Shown here piece after piece: positions 1 through 5,845 of a stretch of 7,589 bases of DNA (position 1 is its first letter; each line of letters starts with the position of its first letter). The translations under genes and the position numbers were made by a program. The DNA is taken from NCBI GenBank assembly GCA_009920815.1, contig RFZH01000113.1:1-7589 (forward strand). Direction: 5' to 3'. Source of the stretch: Paracoccaceae bacterium (GTDB lineage Bacteria > Pseudomonadota > Alphaproteobacteria > Rhodobacterales > Rhodobacteraceae). The notes under the pieces are model-generated. The model was not told the DNA's origin. It did not search any database and was given only the letters and a program-made list of their open reading frames with translations.

Positions 1-1328
1 AGCACGTCAATCGCCTCAAGGTATCTCTCCAATCCATATTCGGCATTAACTGCGATGCGCACCGCTTGGGGGGCGTTGCCGTCGCGGGTGGTAAAGACTT
101 CTGACGATGATACCAGCACACCGCGATCTTGCGCCGCCTGGCAAAACGCAGTTGTCCGCCATCCCCGCGGCAATTCTAGCCAAAGCATCGGCACATTTTC
201 GCGCCAGCGTATCGCGAACTGACCCAAACGGTTGACGGTTTCTTGTAAGTATTTGTTTGTTTCTTCTGAAATCAACGCCTGAATTTCACCAATTTTTGGG
301 TGACACAATACGAATTTTGCAACCTCGCAATTTGATCGTGATACCCCAAGAGAATTGAAAAAGACCGTGTTTTTCAACATGGATGCGGTGCCAGATGGAC
401 AGATGACGCAACCGATCCGCAATGCAGGCGAAATAGATTTAGAAAAGGACGAAATATACCATGAGCGTTGGGGGTAAAGTGATCGATAGCTGACCCCACT
501 GTATGCCCCGACGCGATAACAGTCGTCTTCGACGATATGGATCCCATGTTCGCGCGCGATATCGGCGATTTCGGCGCGGCGCTCGTTTGTTGTCCGAATA
601 GTCGTTGGGTTGTTGACTTCGGCGGATGAAAAAATTGCAGCGATCCGATGTTCGGCAATGATGGCACGTATCTGATCGGGATCTGGTCCATGTTCATCCA
701 TGCCCACTGCGTGAACGGTGATACCGACCAAATCTGCAGCAGATTTGAAACCCTGATACGATAGGTCTTCGACAATGATTCCCCCGGGGCGCAATTTCTG
801 AATCGTTTGCAGTGCAACAACGCCGCCATGTTGGCCACCATGGGTAATGACCACGTCATCTGGTTCAACATACCCTAAAGGTACATCATCGAAATAACTC
901 AGATAAGCTGACTGCAGGTCATAAGTGTCTGCACGCGTTGGATAGGCCATCAATTCATCAAAACCCGCCGAATTGGCAAATTCAACAAAGCCAAGGCGTA
1001 AAATATCAACCTGCCCAATATCTGGCAAACGGGGCGAGCGGAGATACATTGTGCGCACCGAGGATTTAATAACGGCAGCCTTGAATCGCCGCACAAAGGT
1101 ACCCTGCCCCACGCCCGCTTCGAGATAGCCATTTTTGATCAGCTCTTTATAGGCACGCGCAACCGTTCCGGGCGCCGCCCCAATGTCATAAGCCAAATTA
1201 CGAACAGGCGGCAAACGATCACCCGCTTTAAGACGCCCTGTTTCGATCTGTTCTTTCAACAAACCGATCAGCTTATCGTATTTTGTTTTCTTGGCCCCGC
1301 TTGGCAACCTTTGGGAAATTGATTTCAT
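1..1328 (-). CDS. MocR-type GntR family transcriptional regulator with aminotransferase-like domain (3' end cut by window)
   Basis: This is a transcription factor with an N-terminal winged-helix domain and a PLP-binding fold-type I aminotransferase domain that normally senses an amine or a PLP adduct. One frame is open from the ATG at 1328 to the window edge (442 codons visible), so only a short C-terminal piece should be missing. Residues about 15-81 form the GntR domain (GDRLPPVRNLA, then PGTVARAYKEL and GYLEAGVGQGTFV). The PLP residues are present: Asn240 in NNPT, Asp268 and Tyr271 in EDDCY, Lys297 in SFSKSISPALRIG, and Arg424 in AVRIAV for carboxylate binding. AAAGGA nine bases before the ATG supports the start. 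One oddity is NNPTT where aminotransferases have NPTG. It is divergent from a DUF1127 gene, and the shared gap holds operator-like repeats, so autoregulation is inferred. The effector and any catalytic activity are unknown. Confidence 0.92.
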   Translation of the reverse strand, partial: MKSISQRLPSGAKKTKYDKLIGLLKEQIETGRLKAGDRLPPVRNLAYDIGAAPGTVARAYKELIKNGYLEAGVGQGTFVRRFKAAVIKSSVRTMYLRSPRLPDIGQVDILRLGFVEFANSAGFDELMAYPTRADTYDLQSAYLSYFDDVPLGYVEPDDVVITHGGQHGGVVALQTIQKLRPGGIIVEDLSYQGFKSAADLVGITVHAVGMDEHGPDPDQIRAIIAEHRIAAIFSSAEVNNPTTIRTTNERRAEIADIAREHGIHIVEDDCYRVGAYSGVSYRSLYPQRSWYISSFSKSISPALRIGCVICPSGTASMLKNTVFFNSLGVSRSNCEVAKFVLCHPKIGEIQALISEETNKYLQETVNRLGQFAIRWRENVPMLWLELPRGWRTTAFCQAAQDRGVLVSSSEVFTTRDGNAPQAVRIAVNAEYGLERYLEAIDV

Positions 1329-1341
1329 CACAATTCATCCT

Positions 1342-1370
1342 TTGCGTTCATTTCTAGCCTAACGCATAGT
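1342..1370 (+). promoter_or_regulatory. Candidate sigma-70 promoter of the DUF1127 gene
   Basis: TTGCGT (1342-1347) and CATAGT (1365-1370) are separated by 17 bases, facing the DUF1127 start at 1420. Both hexamers match the consensus only moderately and were found by eye. Transcription would begin near 1377, which places the inverted repeat at 1394-1407 inside the early transcribed region, where a bound regulator could block elongation. Confidence 0.35.
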
Positions 1371-1410
1371 ACAATTACTAAACAATTATGTTTTTGTATC
1401 AATACAATTG
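1370..1410. promoter_or_regulatory. Candidate operator: TTGTAT-CA-ATACAA inverted repeat plus TACAATT half-sites
   Basis: A perfect 6-2-6 inverted repeat lies at 1394-1407. The right-hand half extends to TACAATTG (1403-1410), and the same TACAATT occurs at 1370-1376, 33 bases upstream, about three helical turns. Repeated half-sites in the gap between a MocR gene and its divergent neighbour are the usual arrangement for this regulator family. Assigning the site to the adjacent regulator is inference. Confidence 0.45.
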
Positions 1411-1419
1411 AGGTTTATT

Positions 1420-1648
1420 ATGTCACAATCACGCCTACATCAGATCGTCTTGTTAGAGCAATTGGCGCAGGTAACAACGCTGCCAACACTCGCAACCGTT
1501 TTTCTGCGCGGCCGTGATTGTGACACATTGGAACCACCGCAGCAAAAGCCGTCGCGCCCTAAAGTCATTAGAGGATCACCACCTATTCGATATTGGGATA
1601 TCTCGCGATGCGGCAAAGGCAGAGGCCGAAAAACCTTTCTGGCGCTAA
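1420..1648 (+). pseudogene. DUF1127 (YjiS-like) small protein, interrupted by a +1 frame change
   Basis: Translation from the ATG at 1420, preceded by GAGG six bases upstream, gives MSQSRLHQIVLLEQLAQVTT and continues to about VFLR near 1507. The natural continuation is one frame further on: AVIVTHW, SKSRRALKSL, HLFDIGISRDAA, then EAEKPFWR and TAA at 1646-1648. The second part is a textbook DUF1127 domain: an arginine-rich helix, a D(I/V)GISR turn, and the terminal KPFWR typical of one alphaproteobacterial subgroup. Removing one G in CGCGGCC (1507-1513) rejoins the halves into a 75-residue protein, a normal length for the family. Without that, frame 1 runs on to 1662 and loses the domain. The downstream frame has TAA at 1472-1474, so it cannot be read from the start alone. 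It is either a pseudogene or a sequencing error. Small DUF1127 proteins in Rhodobacter (CcaF1) have been linked to RNA binding and stress responses. Confidence 0.8.
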
Positions 1649-1708
1649 GGTCATCTTCTTAACGCGCTATCACCTGCTGTGAGGCATTATTGCAAAAAAC
1701 ATTTGGTT

Positions 1709-1796
1709 TCCCCGCTGTCACCCTTAAGGTTCCCCAACTTTGATGCAGCGGGGACGCGCGCCGCCCCATCGCCCCTCTTCCGCGATGGGGCGGCGC
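1709..1796 (+). ncRNA. Candidate small RNA: two stacked hairpins with C-rich loops downstream of DUF1127
   Basis: The first hairpin has a perfect 9-bp outer stem, TCCCCGCTG (1709-1717) with CAGCGGGGA (1746-1754). It encloses an inner 6-bp stem with one G-U pair (1726-1731 with 1736-1741) closed by a CCCC loop. Three bases later a perfect 15-bp stem follows (1758-1772 with 1782-1796), with the loop CCCTCTTCC. Read on this strand, both loops are pyrimidine-rich and resemble anti-Shine-Dalgarno sequence. On the other strand they would be G-rich. In Rhodobacter sphaeroides the CcsR sRNAs, with CCUCCUCCC loops, lie downstream of the DUF1127 gene ccaF1. The same order here suggests an sRNA cut from the DUF1127 transcript. 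There is no U-tract after hairpin 2, no exact CCUCCUCCC motif and no expression evidence. A plain bidirectional terminator remains possible. Confidence 0.4.
1758..1796 (-). terminator. Strong GC-rich stem-loop immediately after the membrane-protein stop
   Basis: A perfect 15-bp inverted repeat with a 9-base loop begins one base beyond the TAA of the leftward membrane-protein gene (1798-1800). Position and stability fit a transcription end for that gene, and for the convergent DUF1127 transcript. Neither side has a run of T, so it is not a canonical intrinsic terminator. It may instead stall RNase or act with Rho. Confidence 0.5.
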
Positions 1797-1797
1797 A

Positions 1798-2453
1798 TTA
1801 TGAAACACCGTGTCCAACTGTTAATCCAAACGACAAAAAGAAAACGGTTTGTCGTAACGCAGAATACCACAAAGGTTCTGTGCTAATTTGGATTTTGTGT
1901 GCCACTATGAAATTCGAATGTAGTAAAAAACTTATCCCAACTAACGAATTACCCCACACAATTGAAATTATTGCAATCACCGCAATCATAATAGCTGTGA
2001 CAATGTCCCCACGATCGATAGTCAATGATGCGTTATAGGCTTCTAATTCTTGGACGGTTTGAAACCGTGTTTGTTTTTTAACCTGTTTGTCGGTCAACGA
2101 GCGCGGTGAAAGCAACGCCCAAAAGAAAGAGGTGACTATAAATTGTGTTAAGAAAATAATAACGACAGCCAATCGATCCGATAAGTCAGCGATAGCAGAC
2201 AGATGAATGCAGGCCATGACAATGCCAAAACTCACGCCCTTGATCACGGTTTTTAACGATAGAAACGGCGCGCCATAGGCGACATATTGCAACTGACTAA
2301 ATGAAGTTAATGAGACAGCGAATACGGGAATGATGGCAAGTTTTGAATACAGCGGCAATCCATCCGCTTGGCCACCGATAAATAAAATATGGCAAATAGC
2401 ACCGACACCACTGCCACGCCAATCATGTCGTTGTAAAATAGGTTTTTCGTCAT
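1798..2453 (-). pseudogene. Multi-pass inner-membrane protein of unknown function, frame broken near the N terminus
   Basis: I do not recognise the family. From the ATG at 2453 the reading is MTKNLFYNDM and a hydrophobic first helix (MIGVAVVSVLFAIFYL). That frame stops near 2310. The remaining protein lies one frame away (about GLPLYSKLAIIPVFAVSL onward to HGVS and TAA at 1798-1800). It holds about four or five more membrane segments and a basic loop containing DKQVKKQTR. The join must lie between about 2390 and 2355. One extra T in the TTTT run (2384-2387, minus strand) would give one continuous protein of about 218 residues. Alternatively translation could start at TTG 2358 and give 186 residues without helix 1, but I see no convincing ribosome site for it. 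The ribosome site before 2453 is also weak. It lies 58 bases after the broken HNH gene on the same strand, so co-transcription is possible. Confidence 0.55.
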
Positions 2454-2511
2454 TTCGCTATTTGGATGTCCAGAGATCTGTTAAAAACACAATAGAACAA
2501 CCTATGGAATA

Positions 2512-3040
2512 TTACCCATCCAATTCACTATCCCAATAAAGGAAATCCACCCAACTTTCATGCAAATGATTGGGTGGGAACCGACGGCCTGCGCTTTGTA
2601 ATTCATGCACGCTTGGTCGACGTGGCGGTTTGCGCAAATGCAATCCAGATCGATTCCCAACTGGTGATCCCACCCGCCGCGCGGGGCACCACATGATCAA
2701 AGGTTAAATCGCCCTTTGATCCACAATATTGACACCGAAATTCATCCCTTAAAAATAAATTAAAGCGCGTGAAGGCCACGCGCTTTTGAGGTTTTACATA
2801 GTCTTTCAACACGACAACGGATGGGATTTTGATGCGGGTTGTCGGGCTACTGACATAGGCATCATATTCCGCGACAATATCCACCCTATCCATGTAGGCC
2901 GCCTTGATCGCATCCTGCCACGACCACAGCGACAGCGGATAATAGGACAAAGGCCGATAATCCGCATTTAACACCAATGCGGGGTGATGTTTCCCCCCGA
3001 TCGGGGGCCGCACAAAGTCGTTTCTAAAATCGTGTTCCAT
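2512..3040 (-). pseudogene. HNH endonuclease with internal deletion and frameshift
   Basis: Translation from the ATG at 3040, with GAGGA five bases upstream, gives a protein with the conserved block HPALVLNADYRPLSYYPLSL (residues 19-38). It continues with YVKPQKRVAFTRFNLFLRDE, the first zinc pair CQYC (Cys103, Cys106) and the catalytic DHVVPR (His116). After ITSWE (Trp128, codon at 2659-2657) the frame goes wrong and stops near 2603. The proper C terminus, SGLHLRKPPRRPSVHELQ followed by GRRFPPNHLHESW and YWDSELDG, resumes in another frame from about 2649 and ends at TAA 2512-2514. Relatives I recall have about 21 residues between this Trp and Ser, including a second CxxC and the Asn of HNH. 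Here only seven bases separate them, implying loss of roughly 56 bases. The product should be inactive. Intact members are nonspecific or repair-type HNH nucleases of uncertain role. Confidence 0.85.
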
Positions 3041-3089
3041 CGCTGTCCTCGTCGGTTCACCGTGGGTCGTCTTCAGATCCTCATGGAAC

Positions 3090-3117
3090 ACTATATCTCG
3101 TATTAAAAAAGGCGCAA
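3090..3117 (-). promoter_or_regulatory. Candidate promoter of the HNH gene, overlapping the upstream terminator
   Basis: On the minus strand TTGCGC (3117-3112) and TATAGT (3095-3090) are 16 bases apart, 50 bases before the HNH start at 3040. The -35 hexamer lies inside the descending arm of the upstream terminator stem, and the T-tract falls in the spacer. This was seen by eye and is not tested. Confidence 0.35.
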
Positions 3118-3141
3118 GCCCCGTGATATGGGATTTGCACC
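3105..3141 (-). terminator. Intrinsic terminator of the glycosylase-hydrolase pair
   Basis: On the minus strand GGTGCAAATCCC (3141-3130) pairs with GGGGCTTGCGCC (3122-3111) around a 7-base loop. The 12-position stem has two G-U pairs and one mismatch, and TTTTTT follows directly (3110-3105). It sits 42 bases after the hydrolase stop and is the only canonical Rho-independent terminator in the window. Confidence 0.8.
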
Positions 3142-3183
3142 TTAGAATGGTCATTGATCCGTACGCGCGGCGTGACGGTGCAC

Positions 3184-3849
3184 TTAGAAACTGAGCTTAT
3201 CGCGCATAAAGGCCAAGGCAACGGATAATCCATCGGGTGCAATGCCATGTGCTGTGCCTTTTTGGATATGGGCATAGACTTCTTTGAAGTTTGCTTTTTG
3301 CAAAGCTTCAGCGGCCTCGGGCAATGCCTTTACGGGAACCACATCATCTTGGTCACCATGGACCAAAAGAATCGGCATCCGGCTAATGGCCTCGTCCGTC
3401 AAAAGTTCAGGTTCCAATAAGCGACCTGAAAACGCGACAACGCCAGCAATCGCATCCTCGCGACGTGGTGCGACATGCAACGACATCATCGTCCCTTGGG
3501 AAAAACCGAACAAAACAACCTGTTCGGGCAAAATATCTTCGTCGACCATCAACGCATCAAGAAACGCGTTCAGATCTTCGACAGCCGCCTGCATACCGCG
3601 CTGGCTTTCTTCTTCTGAAGAGCCATCAATCCAAGGGATAGGGAACCATTGAAACCCCATCGGCGATCCCGCGCAATGTTCGGGGGCATCGGGTGCCACA
3701 AACAACGTATCCGGCATATGTTCAGACAAAGGGTCAGCGAGACCTAATAAATCGGCACCATTTGCGCCATAGCCATGCAAAAAAACAACAACAGATCGTG
3801 TTTCGCCTGATAATGGTTCTTTGCGGCCCGCGTTTAATACCCGTGTCAT
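3184..3849 (-). CDS. Phospholipase/carboxylesterase family alpha/beta-hydrolase
   Basis: This is a 221-residue cytoplasmic serine hydrolase of the small carboxylesterase/acyl-protein thioesterase type. The oxyanion segment VVVFLHGYGANG is at residues 20-31 and the nucleophile elbow GFSQG has Ser117. The acid is Asp168 in HGDQDDVVP and the base is His201 in GTAHGI, so the triad is complete and the length is normal. The start at 3849 is chosen because its ATG overlaps the glycosylase stop as ATGA, with AGAAGG nine bases upstream. Upstream in-frame codons fall inside the glycosylase gene and have no family similarity. It is therefore translationally coupled to the gene before it and ends at an intrinsic terminator. 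There is no signal peptide. The substrate is unknown; these enzymes hydrolyse short acyl esters or lysophospholipids. Confidence 0.9.
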   Translation of the reverse strand: MTRVLNAGRKEPLSGETRSVVVFLHGYGANGADLLGLADPLSEHMPDTLFVAPDAPEHCAGSPMGFQWFPIPWIDGSSEEESQRGMQAAVEDLNAFLDALMVDEDILPEQVVLFGFSQGTMMSLHVAPRREDAIAGVVAFSGRLLEPELLTDEAISRMPILLVHGDQDDVVPVKALPEAAEALQKANFKEVYAHIQKGTAHGIAPDGLSVALAFMRDKLSF

Positions 3850-4478
3850 TGTGCTATGCCTTCTCGTTCTTTGATGTGTTTGTAATAGGCCCATAATCCA
3901 CGGGCTGCAACAGCTCTCCATGGGCTCCAAGCTAGGGCCATAACGCGCAGCTCTTTTTCACTTGGACGCTGCGGCAGATCAAACAAGATTTTAACCGCCT
4001 CTTGCAATGCCAAGTCTCCCGGGGCAAACACATCTGCACGGCCAAGACTGAACATGGCATAAATTTCGGCTGTCCACACCCCGATACCTTTGACGCGGGT
4101 TAAAGTGGTAATCACATCCGCCGATGGCATATCGCGCAGCGACGCGTAATCAATGTTTTCATCAACCAAGGCGCGGATATAGACAATTTTTTGACGGCTT
4201 AGACCACAGGCGCGCAGATCATCATCAGTGGCCGCCAAAATCGCGGCAGGCGTGGTCATATGTGCATCTTCAACCCGCTTCCAAATGCTTGCTGCAGATG
4301 CGACTGACAGTTGCTGTGACACAATCGCCGCTAACAGCCGATCAAATCCATCATCACGGCGGCGCAACGGAAGCGCACCCGTCGCTGCGATTAATCTATC
4401 AAAACCCGCGCAATTCTGCGCAAGCCAGGCTGCGCCCTCGTCGACACAAGATTGAGTTTGAATAATGCGCTCACGCAA
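3846..4478 (-). CDS. DNA-3-methyladenine glycosylase II family (HhH-GPD, AlkA-like)
   Basis: This is a 210-residue base-excision repair enzyme that removes alkylated purines from DNA. The family core is visible: FDRLLAAIVSQQLSVASAAS (residues 45-64), then LRACGLSRQKIVYIRAL (88-104). The helix-hairpin-helix VKGIGVWTAE is at 129-138, followed by FAPGDLALQ with the catalytic Asp155. There is no C-terminal four-cysteine cluster, so it is not an EndoIII/MutY type. It also lacks the N-terminal domain of E. coli AlkA, as usual for the short alphaproteobacterial form. The start is TTG at 4478, supported by AAAGG seven bases upstream and by the RIIQT-type N terminus. The ribosome site lies in and beside the loop of an 8-bp inverted repeat. 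The stop overlaps the hydrolase start (ATGA), so the two form an operon. The functional link between them is unclear. Confidence 0.92.
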   Translation of the reverse strand: MRERIIQTQSCVDEGAAWLAQNCAGFDRLIAATGALPLRRRDDGFDRLLAAIVSQQLSVASAASIWKRVEDAHMTTPAAILAATDDDLRACGLSRQKIVYIRALVDENIDYASLRDMPSADVITTLTRVKGIGVWTAEIYAMFSLGRADVFAPGDLALQEAVKILFDLPQRPSEKELRVMALAWSPWRAVAARGLWAYYKHIKEREGIAQ

Positions 4479-4496
4479 AACTGAACCTTTCAGTTT
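4478..4496 (-). promoter_or_regulatory. 8-3-8 inverted repeat enclosing the glycosylase ribosome binding site
   Basis: On the minus strand AAACTGAA-AGG-TTCAGTTT is a perfect 8-bp inverted repeat. The ribosome site AAAGG overlaps the first arm and loop, and the last base of the repeat is the first base of the TTG start codon. In the mRNA this would fold into a hairpin hiding both signals. In the DNA it could be an operator. Which of these is true cannot be told from the sequence. Confidence 0.5.
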
Positions 4497-4579
4497 GATT
4501 TAGCTAAAGACGAGTGATAAGCGATATTTCAACAAGGGTATATCCTTTTATCCAAATATCAAAATAGACTGAATGATTG

Positions 4580-5794
4580 ATGACAGACACAACTAATGCA
4601 GTGGCCAAACGGAATGTAATGATTTTGGTATTGGCGCAAGCTGTTTTAGGCGCACAAATGCCGATGATTTTCACAATTGGCGGCTTGGCGGGTCAAACAC
4701 TTGCAACGAACGCATGCTTCGCCACTTTGCCAATTTCACTGATCGTTTTGGGATCTATGATTTCTGCAACACCCATGTCTTTGATCATGCAAAAATACGG
4801 TCGCCGTGTTGGATTCTTTATCGGTGCGTTCGGCGGCGCCTTAGGGGGCGCAATCGGCGCATATGGCCTGTATTTACATTCCTTCACGGTGTTTTTGATC
4901 GGATCTTTCCTGACGGGGATTTACATGTCTGCCCAAGGATTTTACCGCTTTGCAGCCGCAGACACTGCGTCTGATGATTTTCGTCCAAAAGCCATTTCTT
5001 ATGTCATGGCGGGCGGCTTGGCATCAGCTATCATAGGACCCCAATTGGTCAAAGTGACATCCCAATCGATGGTGGTCCCGTTTATGGGCGCATACATGGC
5101 CGTTATTGCGATCAATATCGTCGGTTCGCTTTTGTTCTTTTTCATCAATATTCCAACGCCTCAACGTCCTGCGGCCGACGCACCCAAAGGACGAACCCGT
5201 TGGCAACTGTTGACCAGCCCGGCGATTGCGGTCGCGGTAATATGTGGGATGGTCTCTTATGCCTTGATGAACCTTGTGATGACGTCCACACCATTGGCGG
5301 TTGTTGGCTGCGGGTTTACCCAAAACACGGCTGCCGATGTTGTTTCAGCACATGTTTTGGCGATGTTCATACCGTCGTTTTTCACCGGCCACTTGATCGC
5401 AAGGTTCGGGGTAAAGCCAATTATCGCAACAGGCCTAGTCATTCTGGGCGCAGCCGGTTTGGTCGCACTCCAAGGCGTTGACGTTGAAAACTTTTTCCTT
5501 GCGCTCATCCTGTTGGGCGTTGGTTGGAATTTTGGCTTTATTGGCGCGACGACTATGTTGGCAAGCTCGCATTCTCCATCAGAAAAAGGCATTGTTCAGG
5601 GCATGAACGACCTGATTGTGTTCGGAGGCGTCACAGTCGCGTCATTGGCATCAGGTGGTTTAATGAATTGCTCGGGGGGATCAGCAATCCAAGGCTGGAC
5701 GGCGGTAAACATTGCGATGGTTCCGTTTCTTGCCTTGGCGGGTGCGGCCCTGATTTGGCTGACCTTCAAACTACGTGAAAACAAAATGACTTAA
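4580..5794 (+). CDS. Major facilitator superfamily transporter
   Basis: This is a 404-residue integral inner-membrane permease with about twelve hydrophobic segments in two halves. A polar loop around residues 190-212 (TPQRPAADAPKGRTRW) sits in the middle where MFS proteins have the cytoplasmic loop. The loop between helices 2 and 3 carries a motif-A-like MQKYGRRVGFF (70-80), followed by a glycine-rich helix 3. YRFAAAD (122-128) and the FRPKAIS that follows belong to an alphaproteobacterial MFS subgroup of unknown substrate. The ATG at 4580 is preferred to the TTG directly before it. No Shine-Dalgarno sequence is evident upstream. The gene stands alone, divergent from the glycosylase and convergent with the TfoX-domain gene, so context gives no substrate. 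Its frame is intact. Confidence 0.92.
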   Translation: MTDTTNAVAKRNVMILVLAQAVLGAQMPMIFTIGGLAGQTLATNACFATLPISLIVLGSMISATPMSLIMQKYGRRVGFFIGAFGGALGGAIGAYGLYLHSFTVFLIGSFLTGIYMSAQGFYRFAAADTASDDFRPKAISYVMAGGLASAIIGPQLVKVTSQSMVVPFMGAYMAVIAINIVGSLLFFFINIPTPQRPAADAPKGRTRWQLLTSPAIAVAVICGMVSYALMNLVMTSTPLAVVGCGFTQNTAADVVSAHVLAMFIPSFFTGHLIARFGVKPIIATGLVILGAAGLVALQGVDVENFFLALILLGVGWNFGFIGATTMLASSHSPSEKGIVQGMNDLIVFGGVTVASLASGGLMNCSGGSAIQGWTAVNIAMVPFLALAGAALIWLTFKLRENKMT

Positions 5795-5845
5795 ATCCGT
5801 GCGCACATCGTTGAACACCAAACTGGTGCGACGCTATGCGCAGGG
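5795..5845. other. Short convergent gap between MFS and TfoX-domain genes
   Basis: These 51 bases separate two convergent stops. The only structure seen is a small CACCA-AAC-TGGTG hairpin (5816-5828), with an alternative CGCAC/GTGCG pairing (5802-5806 with 5826-5830). No T-run follows in the gap, so a terminator is not claimed. Confidence 0.4.

Noticed and set aside
1..1328. Suspicion that the MocR gene is broken because its reading frame shows only short alternative-frame ORFs
   Set aside because: Translating codon by codon from 1328 gives one open frame with all domain motifs in order. It merely lacks a stop inside the window.
1475..1520. Programmed ribosomal frameshifting in the DUF1127 gene
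   Set aside because: No recognised slippery codon with in-frame stop or stimulatory element is seen, so a plain mutation or read error is simpler.
1408..1662. TTG at 1408 as start and TAA at 1662 as true end of the DUF1127 gene
   Set aside because: GAGG six bases before the ATG at 1420 decides the start, and the sequence after about 1507 in this frame has no DUF1127 similarity while the next frame does.
1679..2038. Plus-strand 119-codon ORF over the hairpins and membrane gene
   Set aside because: Its sequence crosses the hairpin elements, shows no domain, and is opposite a coherent membrane-protein frame.
3040..3154. Longer N terminus of the HNH protein from 3154
   Set aside because: The extension crosses the terminator of the upstream operon and has no family similarity. 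The ATG at 3040 has an excellent ribosome site.
3850..3930. Extended N terminus of the hydrolase
   Set aside because: It lies in the glycosylase reading region, and the ATGA overlap with a ribosome site marks 3849 as the start.
5257..5592. Minus-strand 111-codon ORF inside the MFS gene, and similar long ORFs opposite the aminotransferase
   Set aside because: They are antisense shadows of well-supported genes with no ribosome site or recognisable domain.
5816..5828. CACCA-AAC-TGGTG as terminator between the convergent genes
   Set aside because: The stem is only 5 bp and has no adjacent T-run.
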